Shown here one piece after another: positions 27,439 to 36,189 of a stretch of DNA of 64,000 bases (positions within the stretch are counted from its first letter, which is position 1; the number at the start of each line of letters is the position of its first letter). The notes beneath the pieces are model-generated. The model did not search any database. It worked only from the letters and a program-made list of their open reading frames with translations, and had not been told where the DNA came from. Location of the stretch: assembly GCA_029233925.1 (NCBI GenBank), contig JARGOX010000002.1:186001-250000 (forward strand). Reading direction: 5' to 3'. This DNA is from Rhizobiaceae bacterium (GTDB taxonomy: Bacteria > Pseudomonadota > Alphaproteobacteria > Rhizobiales > Rhizobiaceae). A program made the position numbers and the translations under genes.

Positions 27439-28584
27439 TTGTCAGTTTACGGTGAAACCAATACCAGCCCATTGAGCTATGCTTTGCATTTGCTTCCAAA
27501 AATTGAACTCCATTGCCATATGGGCGGCACCATCACGCCCAAAACCTGGGCTTATCTGGCAAAAAAAAATTCGGTTTCGATCCCGGGTGGACCTGCCGAT
27601 ATTTTCTCGCGCATCAGTTCTGGCTGGCCACAGGGTTTTGATTTTTCGAATACAAAAATCCCGATGGTTTGGCATGAAGATCCAAATGCCGACCGGGCCA
27701 TATCGCTGCATAAGGTCTTTGACTGGCTCAACGCCTGCATGAAAGATCATGAGGACTTTGCCCTCGTAGCCTACGAATGCGCGAAAGACGCCTTCGAAAA
27801 GAGCAATATTGTCTACCAGGAAGTCTTTGTTGGCCTGACGAATTTGCTCACGATGCATGGCTTGCAATATCCTCAAATCATTGATGGGCTCATTGATGGT
27901 TGCCAACGAGCCGAGAAAGAGTTTGGCATAAAAACGCGGTTAATATGCGGCATCAGCCGCCATTTTCCAGCTTCTGTCGGGATGCAGATTGTCGATTTGA
28001 TGATTGCAAATCCAAGAGATGAAGTCATAGGGATCGGCCTTGACGGGCAGGAGACGGCTGGCGCACCAGAGCACTACGTCGAGGTCTATCGGAAGGCCCA
28101 GTCAAATGGCTTGAAAACCACAGCGCACACCGCCGAACATGTTCCGGGTTGGGAGAATGCCGTCACCTGTCTTGAAGTATTGCAATGTGATCGGCTTGAT
28201 CATGGCTACTTCGCTTTGGAAGATGATGATGCCGTGAAAAAATGCGTCGACAGCGGCATACACTTCACGTGCGCATGCACCACTTCACGCCGTCAATGGC
28301 AGCCATGGCGTCGCGCCTCAATCGGAAAAATGGTGGAATTGGGTTTCAACATCAGCCTGTGTGCCGACGATCCCTCAATGTTCCCGACAACTCTGAGCCG
28401 CGAATACGCTGTGGCGCATGAAGAAATCGGGCTGAATGCCGCCCAGATGAAACGAATTTGGCTGGCACCGATTGAGGGCTCCTGGATGGGTGACGGCGAA
28501 AAACGAGATTTGCGCAGGCAGTTTCTTCAGCAGGCCGAAGCCATGAAGACATTTGAAAACGTAACGTACCGTAACGGCGAATAA
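27439..28584 (+). CDS. Adenosine-deaminase-like metal-dependent hydrolase
   Basis: Amidohydrolase-superfamily TIM barrel, 381 residues. ADA motifs in order: metal-binding HCH (His25, His27 in KIELHCHMGG), IGIGLDGQE (about 200), HTAEH (about 228-232, the metal His and catalytic Glu), DRLDHG (about 249-254) and LCADDPSMF (metal Asp). The usual ADA HAGE becomes HTAEH and STDDP becomes CADDP, so the deaminated compound may not be adenosine. The start is a TTG at 27439 with AAGGAAA 6-7 nt upstream. It is followed 63 nt later by a binding protein and a full importer, suggesting uptake and deamination of one nitrogenous compound. The region is richer in A/T than its neighbours. Confidence 0.88.
   Translation: MSVYGETNTSPLSYALHLLPKIELHCHMGGTITPKTWAYLAKKNSVSIPGGPADIFSRISSGWPQGFDFSNTKIPMVWHEDPNADRAISLHKVFDWLNACMKDHEDFALVAYECAKDAFEKSNIVYQEVFVGLTNLLTMHGLQYPQIIDGLIDGCQRAEKEFGIKTRLICGISRHFPASVGMQIVDLMIANPRDEVIGIGLDGQETAGAPEHYVEVYRKAQSNGLKTTAHTAEHVPGWENAVTCLEVLQCDRLDHGYFALEDDDAVKKCVDSGIHFTCACTTSRRQWQPWRRASIGKMVELGFNISLCADDPSMFPTTLSREYAVAHEEIGLNAAQMKRIWLAPIEGSWMGDGEKRDLRRQFLQQAEAMKTFENVTYRNGE
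28557..28569. promoter_or_regulatory. AAACGTAACGT element near second importer operon
   Basis: AAACGTAACGTAC matches 11 of 13 bases of the palindrome at 3558-3570. It lies at the 3' end of the ADA-like gene, 78 nt upstream of the binding-protein start at 28648. The region also contains further GTAACG copies at 28571 and a close variant at 28581. It may bind the LacI-type regulator or an equivalent. Confidence 0.35.
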
Positions 28585-28647
28585 CGGCTCAGCGTCGTCA
28601 TCATTGCAGAAAATGTGGAGCTGATAAAATAAAATGGAGCACAACAA

Positions 28648-30228
28648 ATGAAACTGAACAAGCGAGAATTTTTAGGTCTTGCGGGTGCCGCAGCCATTAT
28701 ACCGGGCGGTTTTGCATTTGCCCAGGAAAAGAAAAGCGTCCTGCGATACGGACTATCGTCTCTGCCCCGAACCACTGACCCCCATTTTCGCACCGGTATC
28801 CAGGTCCGTACTGTCAGCTTTGCCGTTTACGATATGTTGTTCGCCGTAAACGACAAATTTGAGGTAACGCCACAAATGGTTGATACCTGGACTGTCTCTG
28901 ACGACAAGATGACCTACAATTTTACCCTTCGAGATGGCTTGAACTGGCATGATGACGCACCTGTCACAGCAGAGGATTGTGTGCTGTCAATTCGGCGATG
29001 GGGTTCGCGGGATCAGGTTGGCCAGCTCCTGATGGAAGCTACTTCCCGCCTGGAACCGACGAGTGAAAAAAGTTTTGTGCTGGAGCTTGGCAAACCATTT
29101 GCCTTCGTCATTGAATCATTGGCAAAACCGGGCTCCCTCGTTCCCGCCATGATGCCAAAGCGTTATGCGGAAACACCTGCCAGCAAGCCTGTTACCGATC
29201 TGATCGGGTCGGGTCCGTTCAAACATGTGCCCGAAGAATCCCGTGATGGCCACTCCATGGTCTTTGTCAAAAACACGGAATATGTGCCACGCTCCGAGCC
29301 GGCCAATTGGGCCAGTGGTGGCAAAGTGGTCAATTTTGATCGGCTGGAACTAATTGAAATTCCCGATGCAACCACACAGCTCAACGCATTGCTCAATGGC
29401 GAAATCGACTATATTGAAACTCTTTCCTCCGATCTCCTGCCGCTTGTCGAGGCACGCGGCCCGGAGGTGGCCAGAATCACCAATTCATCTGTTGTGCAAT
29501 TGGTCGTGCGTATCAACCATCTGCAGCCTCCATTCAACGATCTGAAGGTTCGCAGAGCTTTCCAGTTGGCAGTCAACCAGCAGGATGTTGTCTCGGCGGT
29601 GGCGAGCAACCCGGCTTTTGCCCGACCATGCGATGCGGTGTTTGGCTGCGGCAACCAATATGAGAGTGCGGTCGGCGCGCCGATCCACGATATGGACAAG
29701 GCGCTGGCTCTTATCGCCGAAAGCGGCGTTGATCTAAGCCAACCCATTGTGCAGCTTCTGGTTGCCAATGCATCGACATTGACTCCGGTAGGCGAAGTCA
29801 TGGCTGATACCCTGCGCAAACTTGGCTTTACTGTTGACCAGCAAATCGTTGATTTCCCGACCTTCTCGTCACGCCGCCAAAACCAGGGGCCAATCTCCGA
29901 AGGTGGCTGGAACATTGCCAATACAACTGTCAGAACGGTTGAATCCGCAACGCCGATTGAATCGCGTGCTGTGCTGACGAATGGCACCGATGCCTGGTGG
30001 GGCTGGCCTGAAGACGCCGTCAATGAAGACCTTCGCAAACAGTTCGGAGAGGAATTTGATATCGCAAAACGCAAAGAACTGACCGATCAAATTCAAGCGC
30101 GTATTTACGAAAATGTCAGCTATATGCCGGTTGGCGAAATGCTGTCCTTGAGCGTCGCATCAGGCCGGCTGGAAAATGTGCTGGATGCGCCTACCAACTT
30201 CTTTTGGAACATCAGCATAAAACCATGA
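28648..30228 (+). CDS. ABC transporter substrate-binding protein, family 5
   Basis: Periplasmic receptor of 526 residues. The N-terminus MKLNKREFLGLAGAAAIIPGGFAFAQ is given here only in part: KREFLGLAGAA has a Tat-like character with a single Arg, then cleavage after FAFA. The signature region TYNFTLRDGLNWHDDAPVTA is about residues 90-109. It is a clear paralogue of the binding protein at 3605: both share YDxLFA near the start, DLIGSGPFKH/TPIGSGPYRL and PRSEPANWASGGKVV/PRSEPADMAAGGKVA. It is the first gene of the second importer. Confidence 0.94.
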   Translation: MKLNKREFLGLAGAAAIIPGGFAFAQEKKSVLRYGLSSLPRTTDPHFRTGIQVRTVSFAVYDMLFAVNDKFEVTPQMVDTWTVSDDKMTYNFTLRDGLNWHDDAPVTAEDCVLSIRRWGSRDQVGQLLMEATSRLEPTSEKSFVLELGKPFAFVIESLAKPGSLVPAMMPKRYAETPASKPVTDLIGSGPFKHVPEESRDGHSMVFVKNTEYVPRSEPANWASGGKVVNFDRLELIEIPDATTQLNALLNGEIDYIETLSSDLLPLVEARGPEVARITNSSVVQLVVRINHLQPPFNDLKVRRAFQLAVNQQDVVSAVASNPAFARPCDAVFGCGNQYESAVGAPIHDMDKALALIAESGVDLSQPIVQLLVANASTLTPVGEVMADTLRKLGFTVDQQIVDFPTFSSRRQNQGPISEGGWNIANTTVRTVESATPIESRAVLTNGTDAWWGWPEDAVNEDLRKQFGEEFDIAKRKELTDQIQARIYENVSYMPVGEMLSLSVASGRLENVLDAPTNFFWNISIKP

Positions 30229-30442
30229 TCTGAGGTGTCCTGATTTGGAGGTTCGTCCCTCAATGCAGGGTCAGCGCGCTTTCAATTCAGGATAAAAGCA
30301 ACGATCGGGTTTGAGTCTGGTTCACCAGACAATGCAGCCAGCAATGCCCGTTCGGCGTAGACCGGGAACAGGCGACAATATTGGCGCGAGGCAGAGGCGC
30401 CGATTCTGTCGGAATGCTAAAACCTTTGTTCGGATCGCCCCT

Positions 30443-31420
30443 ATGCTGATCCGAACCAACCGACGGGGAGTGGAAGCCATTTTACGATATTCAATACAAC
30501 GTTTACTGGCGGCCATCCCCGTCGTGGCGATTGTCGCGCTGATCATCTTTTCCCTGCTGTTTCTTGCGCCGGGTGATCCGGCAGCTTTGTTGGCCGGTGA
30601 CAGTGCAACACCGGAAATGATCGAGGAGCTCAGGGTGCGGCTTGGCCTTGATCAATCCTATTTCGTCCAATTGCGCATCTGGGTCCTATCCATCTTCAGG
30701 GGTGATTTCGGCGTCTCCATTTTTTCCGGGACACCAGTCCTTGAGCTTGTCTACGACCGCATCGAGGCAACTGCTGCACTTTCGGTCGTCACCACTGTTT
30801 TTGCCGTCTTATTCGGCGTGTCTCTGGGCATGATTGCAGCCTGGAGAGCCGGCGGTTTTGTCGATCGCGCAGTGCTGGTTCTGTCCGCCGTCTTCTTTTC
30901 CTTTCCCAGCTTTGTCATCGCCTATATCCTGATCCTGCTGTTTGCGATGCAGATGCAACTACTTCCAGTTCAGGGATATGTCAGTTTTCAAGATGATTTT
31001 TGGGGGTTCTGGGTAAAGATCATTTTGCCCTGCATTACACTGGGTCTGCCATTTCTGGCACTTCTGGCTCGCATCACGAGAACAACCGTCATAGAAGTCA
31101 AGCGTGAGGATTTCGTCAGGACAGCTGTTGCGAAGGGTTTACCGACCAACCAGATACTGATGCCGCATGTGATGAAAAATGCAGCAATTCCTATTGTCAC
31201 CATGGTCGGTCTGGGTGTCTCCCACCTGATCAGCGGCGTGGTGGTGGTGGAAACAGTCTTTGCCATACCGGGCATTGGGCGGCTTGTTGTCGAGGCAATT
31301 CTTCAGCGCGATTATCCCGTTATCCAATGCGTAACGCTGCTCTCTTCGTTTGTCTATATCGTCGTCAATATGGTCGTTGACATCAGCTATTCCTTTTTTG
31401 ACCCGCGCATCAAAAGGTGA
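30443..31420 (+). CDS. ABC transporter permease, DppB type
   Basis: Inner-membrane permease, about 325 residues from the ATG at 30443. The conserved part begins ILRYSIQRLLAAIPVVAIVA and continues FLAPGDPAALLAGDSATPEM, nearly parallel to the permease at 5246. The coupling loop is EVKREDFVRTAVAKGLPTNQ. The true start is uncertain: the conserved protein begins about 12 codons after the ATG. GGGGAG lies just before a GTG (30470) and an ATT (30479) that would give the family's normal N-terminus. There is a 214-nt gap after the binding protein. Confidence 0.9.
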   Translation: MLIRTNRRGVEAILRYSIQRLLAAIPVVAIVALIIFSLLFLAPGDPAALLAGDSATPEMIEELRVRLGLDQSYFVQLRIWVLSIFRGDFGVSIFSGTPVLELVYDRIEATAALSVVTTVFAVLFGVSLGMIAAWRAGGFVDRAVLVLSAVFFSFPSFVIAYILILLFAMQMQLLPVQGYVSFQDDFWGFWVKIILPCITLGLPFLALLARITRTTVIEVKREDFVRTAVAKGLPTNQILMPHVMKNAAIPIVTMVGLGVSHLISGVVVVETVFAIPGIGRLVVEAILQRDYPVIQCVTLLSSFVYIVVNMVVDISYSFFDPRIKR

Positions 31421-31437
31421 GGTTCAAAGAAGATCCC

Positions 31438-32280
31438 ATGTCCATGATTTCAAGAATATTCGGATTTTGCCTGCGCTATCCTCTTGTGGGAATTTCGACG
31501 CTGATCCTGCTTGCCCTGCTTTTTGTCAGCCTGTTTGCACCGTTCCTATGGACCGTGGACCCATTGCAGATATCTCCAGCCACGCGGCTTCGCCCTCCTT
31601 CACTGGAACACTGGTTTGGCACAGATGCGCTTGGACGCGACATCTACAGCAGGGTTGTCTATGGCACGCGCACGTCCTTGTTCATTGGCTTTGTCGTTAC
31701 GCTTGTCAGCTATGCCTTCGGCATTGCCATTGGCTTTCTCAGTGCCTTTAATCGCTTCGCCGACACTGTTTTGATGCGGATCATTGACGGCGTCATGTCA
31801 ATCCCTTCTGTTTTGTTGGCGATTTCCCTCACAGCACTGGCCGAGCCGGGTATCTGGATTGTCATTCTGGCAATTTCCATTATTGAAATACCCCGTGTGA
31901 CGCGGTTGGTGCGCGGCATGTCTTTGGCTTTGCGTGACGCGTTGTTCATAGAAGCTGCCTATGCCAGCGGAACGTCGACCTGGCGTACGCTTTTTCGGCA
32001 CATCTTGCCCAATATCTCTGCCCCGATGTTTGTTCAGGCATCCCAGATTTGCGCGCAAGCAATGCTGATCGAAGCGACCCTGTCCTTCATCGGCGCTGGC
32101 GTGCCGCCGAGTAATCCGACCTGGGGCAATATCATCGCGGAGGGTCGCTCCCTCTATCAGATAGCACCATACATGATTCTGTTTGCCGCGATGGCGCTGG
32201 CGATAACGGTTTTGGCAATGAACCTGCTTGCTGACGGTTTGCGCGACGCTTTGGATCCAAAACTTAACAGGGGTGGATAG
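31438..32280 (+). CDS. ABC transporter permease, DppC type
   Basis: Inner-membrane permease of 280 residues from the ATG at 31438 (MSMISRIFGFCLRYPLVG). The DppC motif FGTDALGRDIYSRVVYGTRTS is present (LGRDIYSRVVYGTRTS, about 64-79), and the coupling loop is RDALFIEAAYASGTSTWRT. A GTG at 31417 overlapping the previous stop opens the frame earlier and would be coupled. It is most similar in motifs to the permease at 6191. Confidence 0.93.
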   Translation: MSMISRIFGFCLRYPLVGISTLILLALLFVSLFAPFLWTVDPLQISPATRLRPPSLEHWFGTDALGRDIYSRVVYGTRTSLFIGFVVTLVSYAFGIAIGFLSAFNRFADTVLMRIIDGVMSIPSVLLAISLTALAEPGIWIVILAISIIEIPRVTRLVRGMSLALRDALFIEAAYASGTSTWRTLFRHILPNISAPMFVQASQICAQAMLIEATLSFIGAGVPPSNPTWGNIIAEGRSLYQIAPYMILFAAMALAITVLAMNLLADGLRDALDPKLNRGG

Positions 32281-32285
32281 CACAC

Positions 32286-33284
32286 ATGAATGCTCTTTTG
32301 CCTCTCATTGAAGTCAAAAATCTCAAAGTGACGTTTCACGGAAGAACGGGTCCGGTCCTTGCCGTCGACGATTTGTCATTCCAGGTTTCTCCTGGTGAGA
32401 CACTGGCGATTGTGGGCGAGTCCGGGTGCGGCAAAAGTGCGACCGCCATGTCCCTTTTGAGGCTTATTCAGCCGCCGATTGGACGTTCTGAGGGTGGTTC
32501 CATTCTTTTTGGTGGCAAGGACCTGCTGCAGCTCGAATATGAGGAGATGCGCGCAGTGCGCGGTCGCGAGATCGCCATGATTTTTCAGGAGCCAATGAGT
32601 TCACTGAACCCGGTGCTGACCATTGGCCGACAATTGACCGAAACGGTCAGGGTGCACGCGGATGCGTCGCAGGAAACGTCCCGATTGCGGGCAATTGAAT
32701 TGCTCCATCTGGTAGGGTTACCTGACCCGGAATCACAGCTGCGCAAATATCCCTATGAATTGTCGGGGGGCATGCGCCAGCGGGTGATGATCGCCATGGC
32801 GCTCATCAACAAACCGAGCCTTTTGATTGCCGATGAGCCTACGACGGCGCTCGATGTGACCATTCAGGCTCAGGTTCTCGATTTGTTGTCCAAGTTGCAG
32901 GAAGAGACCGGTACGTCAATCCTATTGATTACCCACGATCTTGGGGTTGTCGCGGAGATCGCAAAGAGGGTTATCGTCATGTATGCCGGTCGCAAGGTTG
33001 AAGAGGCAACGACGATCGAGCTGTTTGACAATCCGCAGCATCCCTATACGCGAGGTCTTATGGCAGCCGGCCCCCGGCTTGGCAGCGCAATGGCGGACGT
33101 TAAAAAGGCCCGCCTGCGGGAAATCTCTGGGACAGTTCCAATCATGAATGGTGAACTGGTCGGTTGTCCTTTTGCCGAACGTTGCGAAAATGTACTCGAT
33201 CAATGCCGCCTCGCATTCCCCCAGGACACCCAAGTGACTGAGACCCATTGTGTGGCCTGCTTCAATCCCAATGGTGCAACATGA
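32286..33284 (+). CDS. ABC transporter ATPase, DppD/OppD type
   Basis: ATPase of 332 residues. Walker A is GESGCGKS (about 46-53), signature LSGGMRQ, Walker B LLIADEP, H-loop ITHDLGVV. The C-terminal cysteine motif is [14 protein letters not shown]. It starts 5 nt after the permease. The 3' end overlaps the next ATPase start by 4 nt (ATGA). Confidence 0.95.
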   Translation: MNALLPLIEVKNLKVTFHGRTGPVLAVDDLSFQVSPGETLAIVGESGCGKSATAMSLLRLIQPPIGRSEGGSILFGGKDLLQLEYEEMRAVRGREIAMIFQEPMSSLNPVLTIGRQLTETVRVHADASQETSRLRAIELLHLVGLPDPESQLRKYPYELSGGMRQRVMIAMALINKPSLLIADEPTTALDVTIQAQVLDLLSKLQEETGTSILLITHDLGVVAEIAKRVIVMYAGRKVEEATTIELFDNPQHPYTRGLMAAGPRLGSAMADVKKARLREISGTVPIMNGELVGCPFAERCENVLDQCRLAFPQDTQVTETHCVACFNPNGAT

Positions 33285-34261
33285 TGGATGGATCCGACAG
33301 CATGTTGCTTGAAGTCAATGACTTGCAAATGCATTATCCAGTACGTTCGCGTTCATGGTTTGCAAAACCGGATTATGTGCGCGCGGTTGACGGCGTATCC
33401 TTTTCCATCGCCAAAGGCGAGACGCTCGGGCTGATCGGTGAAAGTGGGTGCGGCAAGTCGAGTGTCGGGCGCAGTCTGTTGCGTTTGATTACCCCGACGG
33501 CAGGCAAGGTTCGACTCGAAGATGTCAACATACTCGACCTGTCGAAGCGCGAAATGCGGGATCGGCGACGCGAAATGCAAATCATCTTTCAGGACCCATT
33601 CTCATCACTTGATCCGCGTTTGACGGCTGAACAGATTGTTTCGGAGCCACTGGTCAATTTCAAAGTTGCCAAAGGGCGAGAGCTTAGTCGACGCATCGAA
33701 GAGTTGTTTGATCAGGTAGGGTTGCAAAAACAGCATCTCAAACGATTTCCGCACGAGTTTTCGGGCGGGCAGAGGCAGCGCCTTGGCATTGCGAGGGCCA
33801 TGGCGCTCAATCCCCGTTTTGTCGTCTGTGATGAAGCAGTGTCGGCGCTCGATGTTTCGGTTCAGGCACAAATTATCAATCTGCTGATGGATTTGCAGGA
33901 ACAGCTCGGTCTGTCTTACCTGTTCATCTCCCATGATCTGGCCGTCGTGGAGCATATTTCAGACCGCGTAGCTGTCATGTATCTTGGAAAGATCGTCGAG
34001 ATCGCTGACTGTCACTCCATTTTGCAAAATCCACAACACCCCTACACTCAGGCACTGGTATCGGCTGTACCGCGGCGTCACCCAAGTCAGAAGAAAGAAA
34101 AAATTATCTTGAAGGGTGACCTGCCAAGTGCCACAAATCCTCCCAAGGGATGTCGTTTTCATACCAGATGCCCAATGGCTATGGAAAGATGCTCGACAGT
34201 GGAACCCATCATCAAGCGGTTCAGCGATGATCATGCCGTCGCCTGCCATCTCATTGACTAG
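33281..34261 (+). CDS. ABC transporter ATPase, DppF/OppF type
   Basis: ATPase of 326 residues from the ATG at 33281, which overlaps the previous stop. The DppF beginning MHYPVRSRSWFAKPDYVRAV is followed by Walker A GESGCGKS. The signature is [15 protein letters not shown]. Walker B reads [12 protein letters not shown], with Ala in place of the Pro of the DEP motif, as in domain 2 of the fused ATPase. The C-terminal motif is CRFHTRCPMAMERC. It is the last transport gene of the second importer, 49 nt before a LysR regulator in the same direction. Confidence 0.94.
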   Translation: MMDGSDSMLLEVNDLQMHYPVRSRSWFAKPDYVRAVDGVSFSIAKGETLGLIGESGCGKSSVGRSLLRLITPTAGKVRLEDVNILDLSKREMRDRRREMQIIFQDPFSSLDPRLTAEQIVSEPLVNFKVAKGRELSRRIEELFDQVGLQKQHLKRFPHEFSGGQRQRLGIARAMALNPRFVVCDEAVSALDVSVQAQIINLLMDLQEQLGLSYLFISHDLAVVEHISDRVAVMYLGKIVEIADCHSILQNPQHPYTQALVSAVPRRHPSQKKEKIILKGDLPSATNPPKGCRFHTRCPMAMERCSTVEPIIKRFSDDHAVACHLID

Positions 34262-34310
34262 GCTTTCGTCGGGGCGATCAACCGGATAGGCCCCAACGGA
34301 GACAAATGAC

Positions 34311-35246
34311 ATGCACGCTTCGGTCCTTCGTTATATCGATCAGGTTGCGCGCAGCGGTTCCATTCGCCGCGCTGCCCTTGAATTGAACGTGGCCGCTTCT
34401 GCGGTCAACAGGCAGGTCTTGAACCTTGAGGCTGAACTTGGTTGCGCTCTGTTCGAACGGCTTTCATCCGGCGTCAAACCGACTCCGGCTGGAGAAATAC
34501 TTCTCAAGCATGTTCGACGAACGCTAACCGACTGGAGGAATACAACCGGTGGGATCGCAGCCCTGACCGATGAAATTTCTGGGGAAGTTCGCATCGTAGC
34601 ACTACCGCCACTCATTGTGAGTGTTCTGATCTCAGTTGTTGGCAAACTCACCAATACCTATGAAAAAGTCTCCTTCGTCGTACTGGCATCCGATGGCACA
34701 AAGAGCGCCGAGCAAATGCAAATCGGTTACCCTGACATAGCGCTTTTACCTTTTGACAAACGTTACAACAATTACGTTGTCGTTGACACATTGGAGATGA
34801 AGCTTGGCGCGGTCGTCTCGCCGGATCATGCGCTGGCAAAAAGGCAAAATTTAACATTCTCAGAGTGTGCTGAGCACCCAGCCTTTCTTTTGTACGACAA
34901 TTGGGTGCGGGGTCATTCAGACAATGAGTTTCGCTTCACCGGCGCAAAATTTGCGCCAAGGATTCAGGCAAACTCATGGACGTTTGTGCGTAAAATGATT
35001 GAAGCAGGCAATGGCGTTGGATTTCTCACACCTGTTGGCATAATGGACCAATTGGAAAGCGGTGAACTGGTATTCATCCCGGTCGAAATGCCCGAGCATG
35101 AAAACAGCAAATTGTCGATCTATGTGCATCGCGATCGATGCCAAAGCTCTGAAGTGATCGTCGCAGTCAATGAAATCCGTGACAGTTTTCAAAGGGTGCG
35201 TGACCTATTGGTCCGTCTGGACCAGGAACGCCAACGGTCGTTGTGA
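34311..35246 (+). CDS. LysR-family transcriptional regulator
   Basis: 311 residues. The N-terminal winged helix-turn-helix (about 5-63) reads GSIRRAALELNVAASAVNRQ and then LEAELGCALFERLSSGVKPT. The effector-binding domain follows (about 90-300; VRIVALPPLIVSVLISVVGK). The DNA-binding part differs from the commonest LysR wording (SxSxAAxxLxxSQPAVSxQI) by SAVNRQVLNLE. It lies at the end of the second importer operon and probably controls it. The effector is unknown. Like the preceding genes it is A/T-richer than the rest of the window. Confidence 0.92.
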   Translation: MHASVLRYIDQVARSGSIRRAALELNVAASAVNRQVLNLEAELGCALFERLSSGVKPTPAGEILLKHVRRTLTDWRNTTGGIAALTDEISGEVRIVALPPLIVSVLISVVGKLTNTYEKVSFVVLASDGTKSAEQMQIGYPDIALLPFDKRYNNYVVVDTLEMKLGAVVSPDHALAKRQNLTFSECAEHPAFLLYDNWVRGHSDNEFRFTGAKFAPRIQANSWTFVRKMIEAGNGVGFLTPVGIMDQLESGELVFIPVEMPEHENSKLSIYVHRDRCQSSEVIVAVNEIRDSFQRVRDLLVRLDQERQRSL

Positions 35247-35321
35247 TATTTTGCGTAACAGATTGAACCGTTTCGATGCGGGTGTCTGATGGGCCGCGTC
35301 CTCACAGTCCAGCATACCCCA

Positions 35322-36188
35322 TCAACAACCGTCCTCTTTCAAAAGAGCGCTGAGGGCGGTTTTGTAGTCGGGAAAGGCAAACTTGTATCCGCTGGCTTTC
35401 AAACGCTGATTGGAGACGCGTTTGTTGTCGCCGTAGAATGACCGCGCCATGGGGGACAGTTCGGCCGTTTCGAAGGGTGTTTCAGGCGGCGGCTCCACAC
35501 CCATCAACTGGCTGGCATAGAGCACAATGTCCTGCGGGGGGGCCGGTTTGTCGTCGGTGACGTTCCACAATCCACCCAGACCTTTTGCGGCAAGATGGGC
35601 TGTTGCACCGGCGATATCGGCCACATGAATGCGGTTGAAGACCTGACCCGGCTTGACCAGCCGGCGCGCTGTTCCGTTTTTGATCTTTTCGAACGTATTG
35701 CGGCCCGGACCATAGATACCGGACAAGCGCAGGACAGCAACGGGAATGGACGATTGCTGCGAGAATTCCAGCCACTGGTTTTCGGCCTCCAGCCGCCAGC
35801 GGGAGCGATCCGACAGGGGTTCGCAGGGCGTATCCTCGTCGATCCAGGCGCCATCGTGATTGCCGTAGACACCGACCGTTGACAGATAGCAGACCCATTC
35901 CAGGTTGGGCATCAATGCAGCCATCTTCTGCCCGGCAAGCGCAAGCACAGGATCGCCGTGCGCATCGGGGCGCACGGATTGCACCAGATGGGTGACGCCC
36001 GCCAGGGCCGCGGACAGCTCTTGTGACAGGCTCTCCCCGTCAAAAACAAAGGGTGTCAGCCCGGCGGATTCCAGCTCGGAAAAATTGTCGGGCGACCTTG
36101 TGGTGCCACCGGCCCATTTTGCTTCTGGCGCCATGCGCGCGGCAATCGCCTTGCCAGAATAACCGGCCCCAAACACAAACAAACGCAT
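35322..36188 (-). CDS. NAD(P)-binding SDR/epimerase-like protein (YeeZ type)
   Basis: 288-residue extended-SDR-like protein. It begins MRLFVFGAGYSGKAIAARM, a Rossmann GxGxxG variant (GAGYSG, 7-12). STVGVYG (about 103-109) and RLSGIYGPGRN (about 158-168) are typical of COG0451/YeeZ relatives. The catalytic Tyr of YxxxK lacks its Lys partner in the VYG position, so it may be a binding rather than a catalytic member. It ends a minus-strand run of gst-queG-this gene, with its start 1 nt from the queG stop. The function is not established. Confidence 0.85.
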   Translation of the reverse strand: MRLFVFGAGYSGKAIAARMAPEAKWAGGTTRSPDNFSELESAGLTPFVFDGESLSQELSAALAGVTHLVQSVRPDAHGDPVLALAGQKMAALMPNLEWVCYLSTVGVYGNHDGAWIDEDTPCEPLSDRSRWRLEAENQWLEFSQQSSIPVAVLRLSGIYGPGRNTFEKIKNGTARRLVKPGQVFNRIHVADIAGATAHLAAKGLGGLWNVTDDKPAPPQDIVLYASQLMGVEPPPETPFETAELSPMARSFYGDNKRVSNQRLKASGYKFAFPDYKTALSALLKEDGC

Positions 36189-36189
36189 A

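Noticed and set aside
27242-27499. 85-codon minus-strand frame upstream of the ADA-like gene
   Set aside because: It overlaps the start of the ADA-like gene on the opposite strand and matches no family I know.
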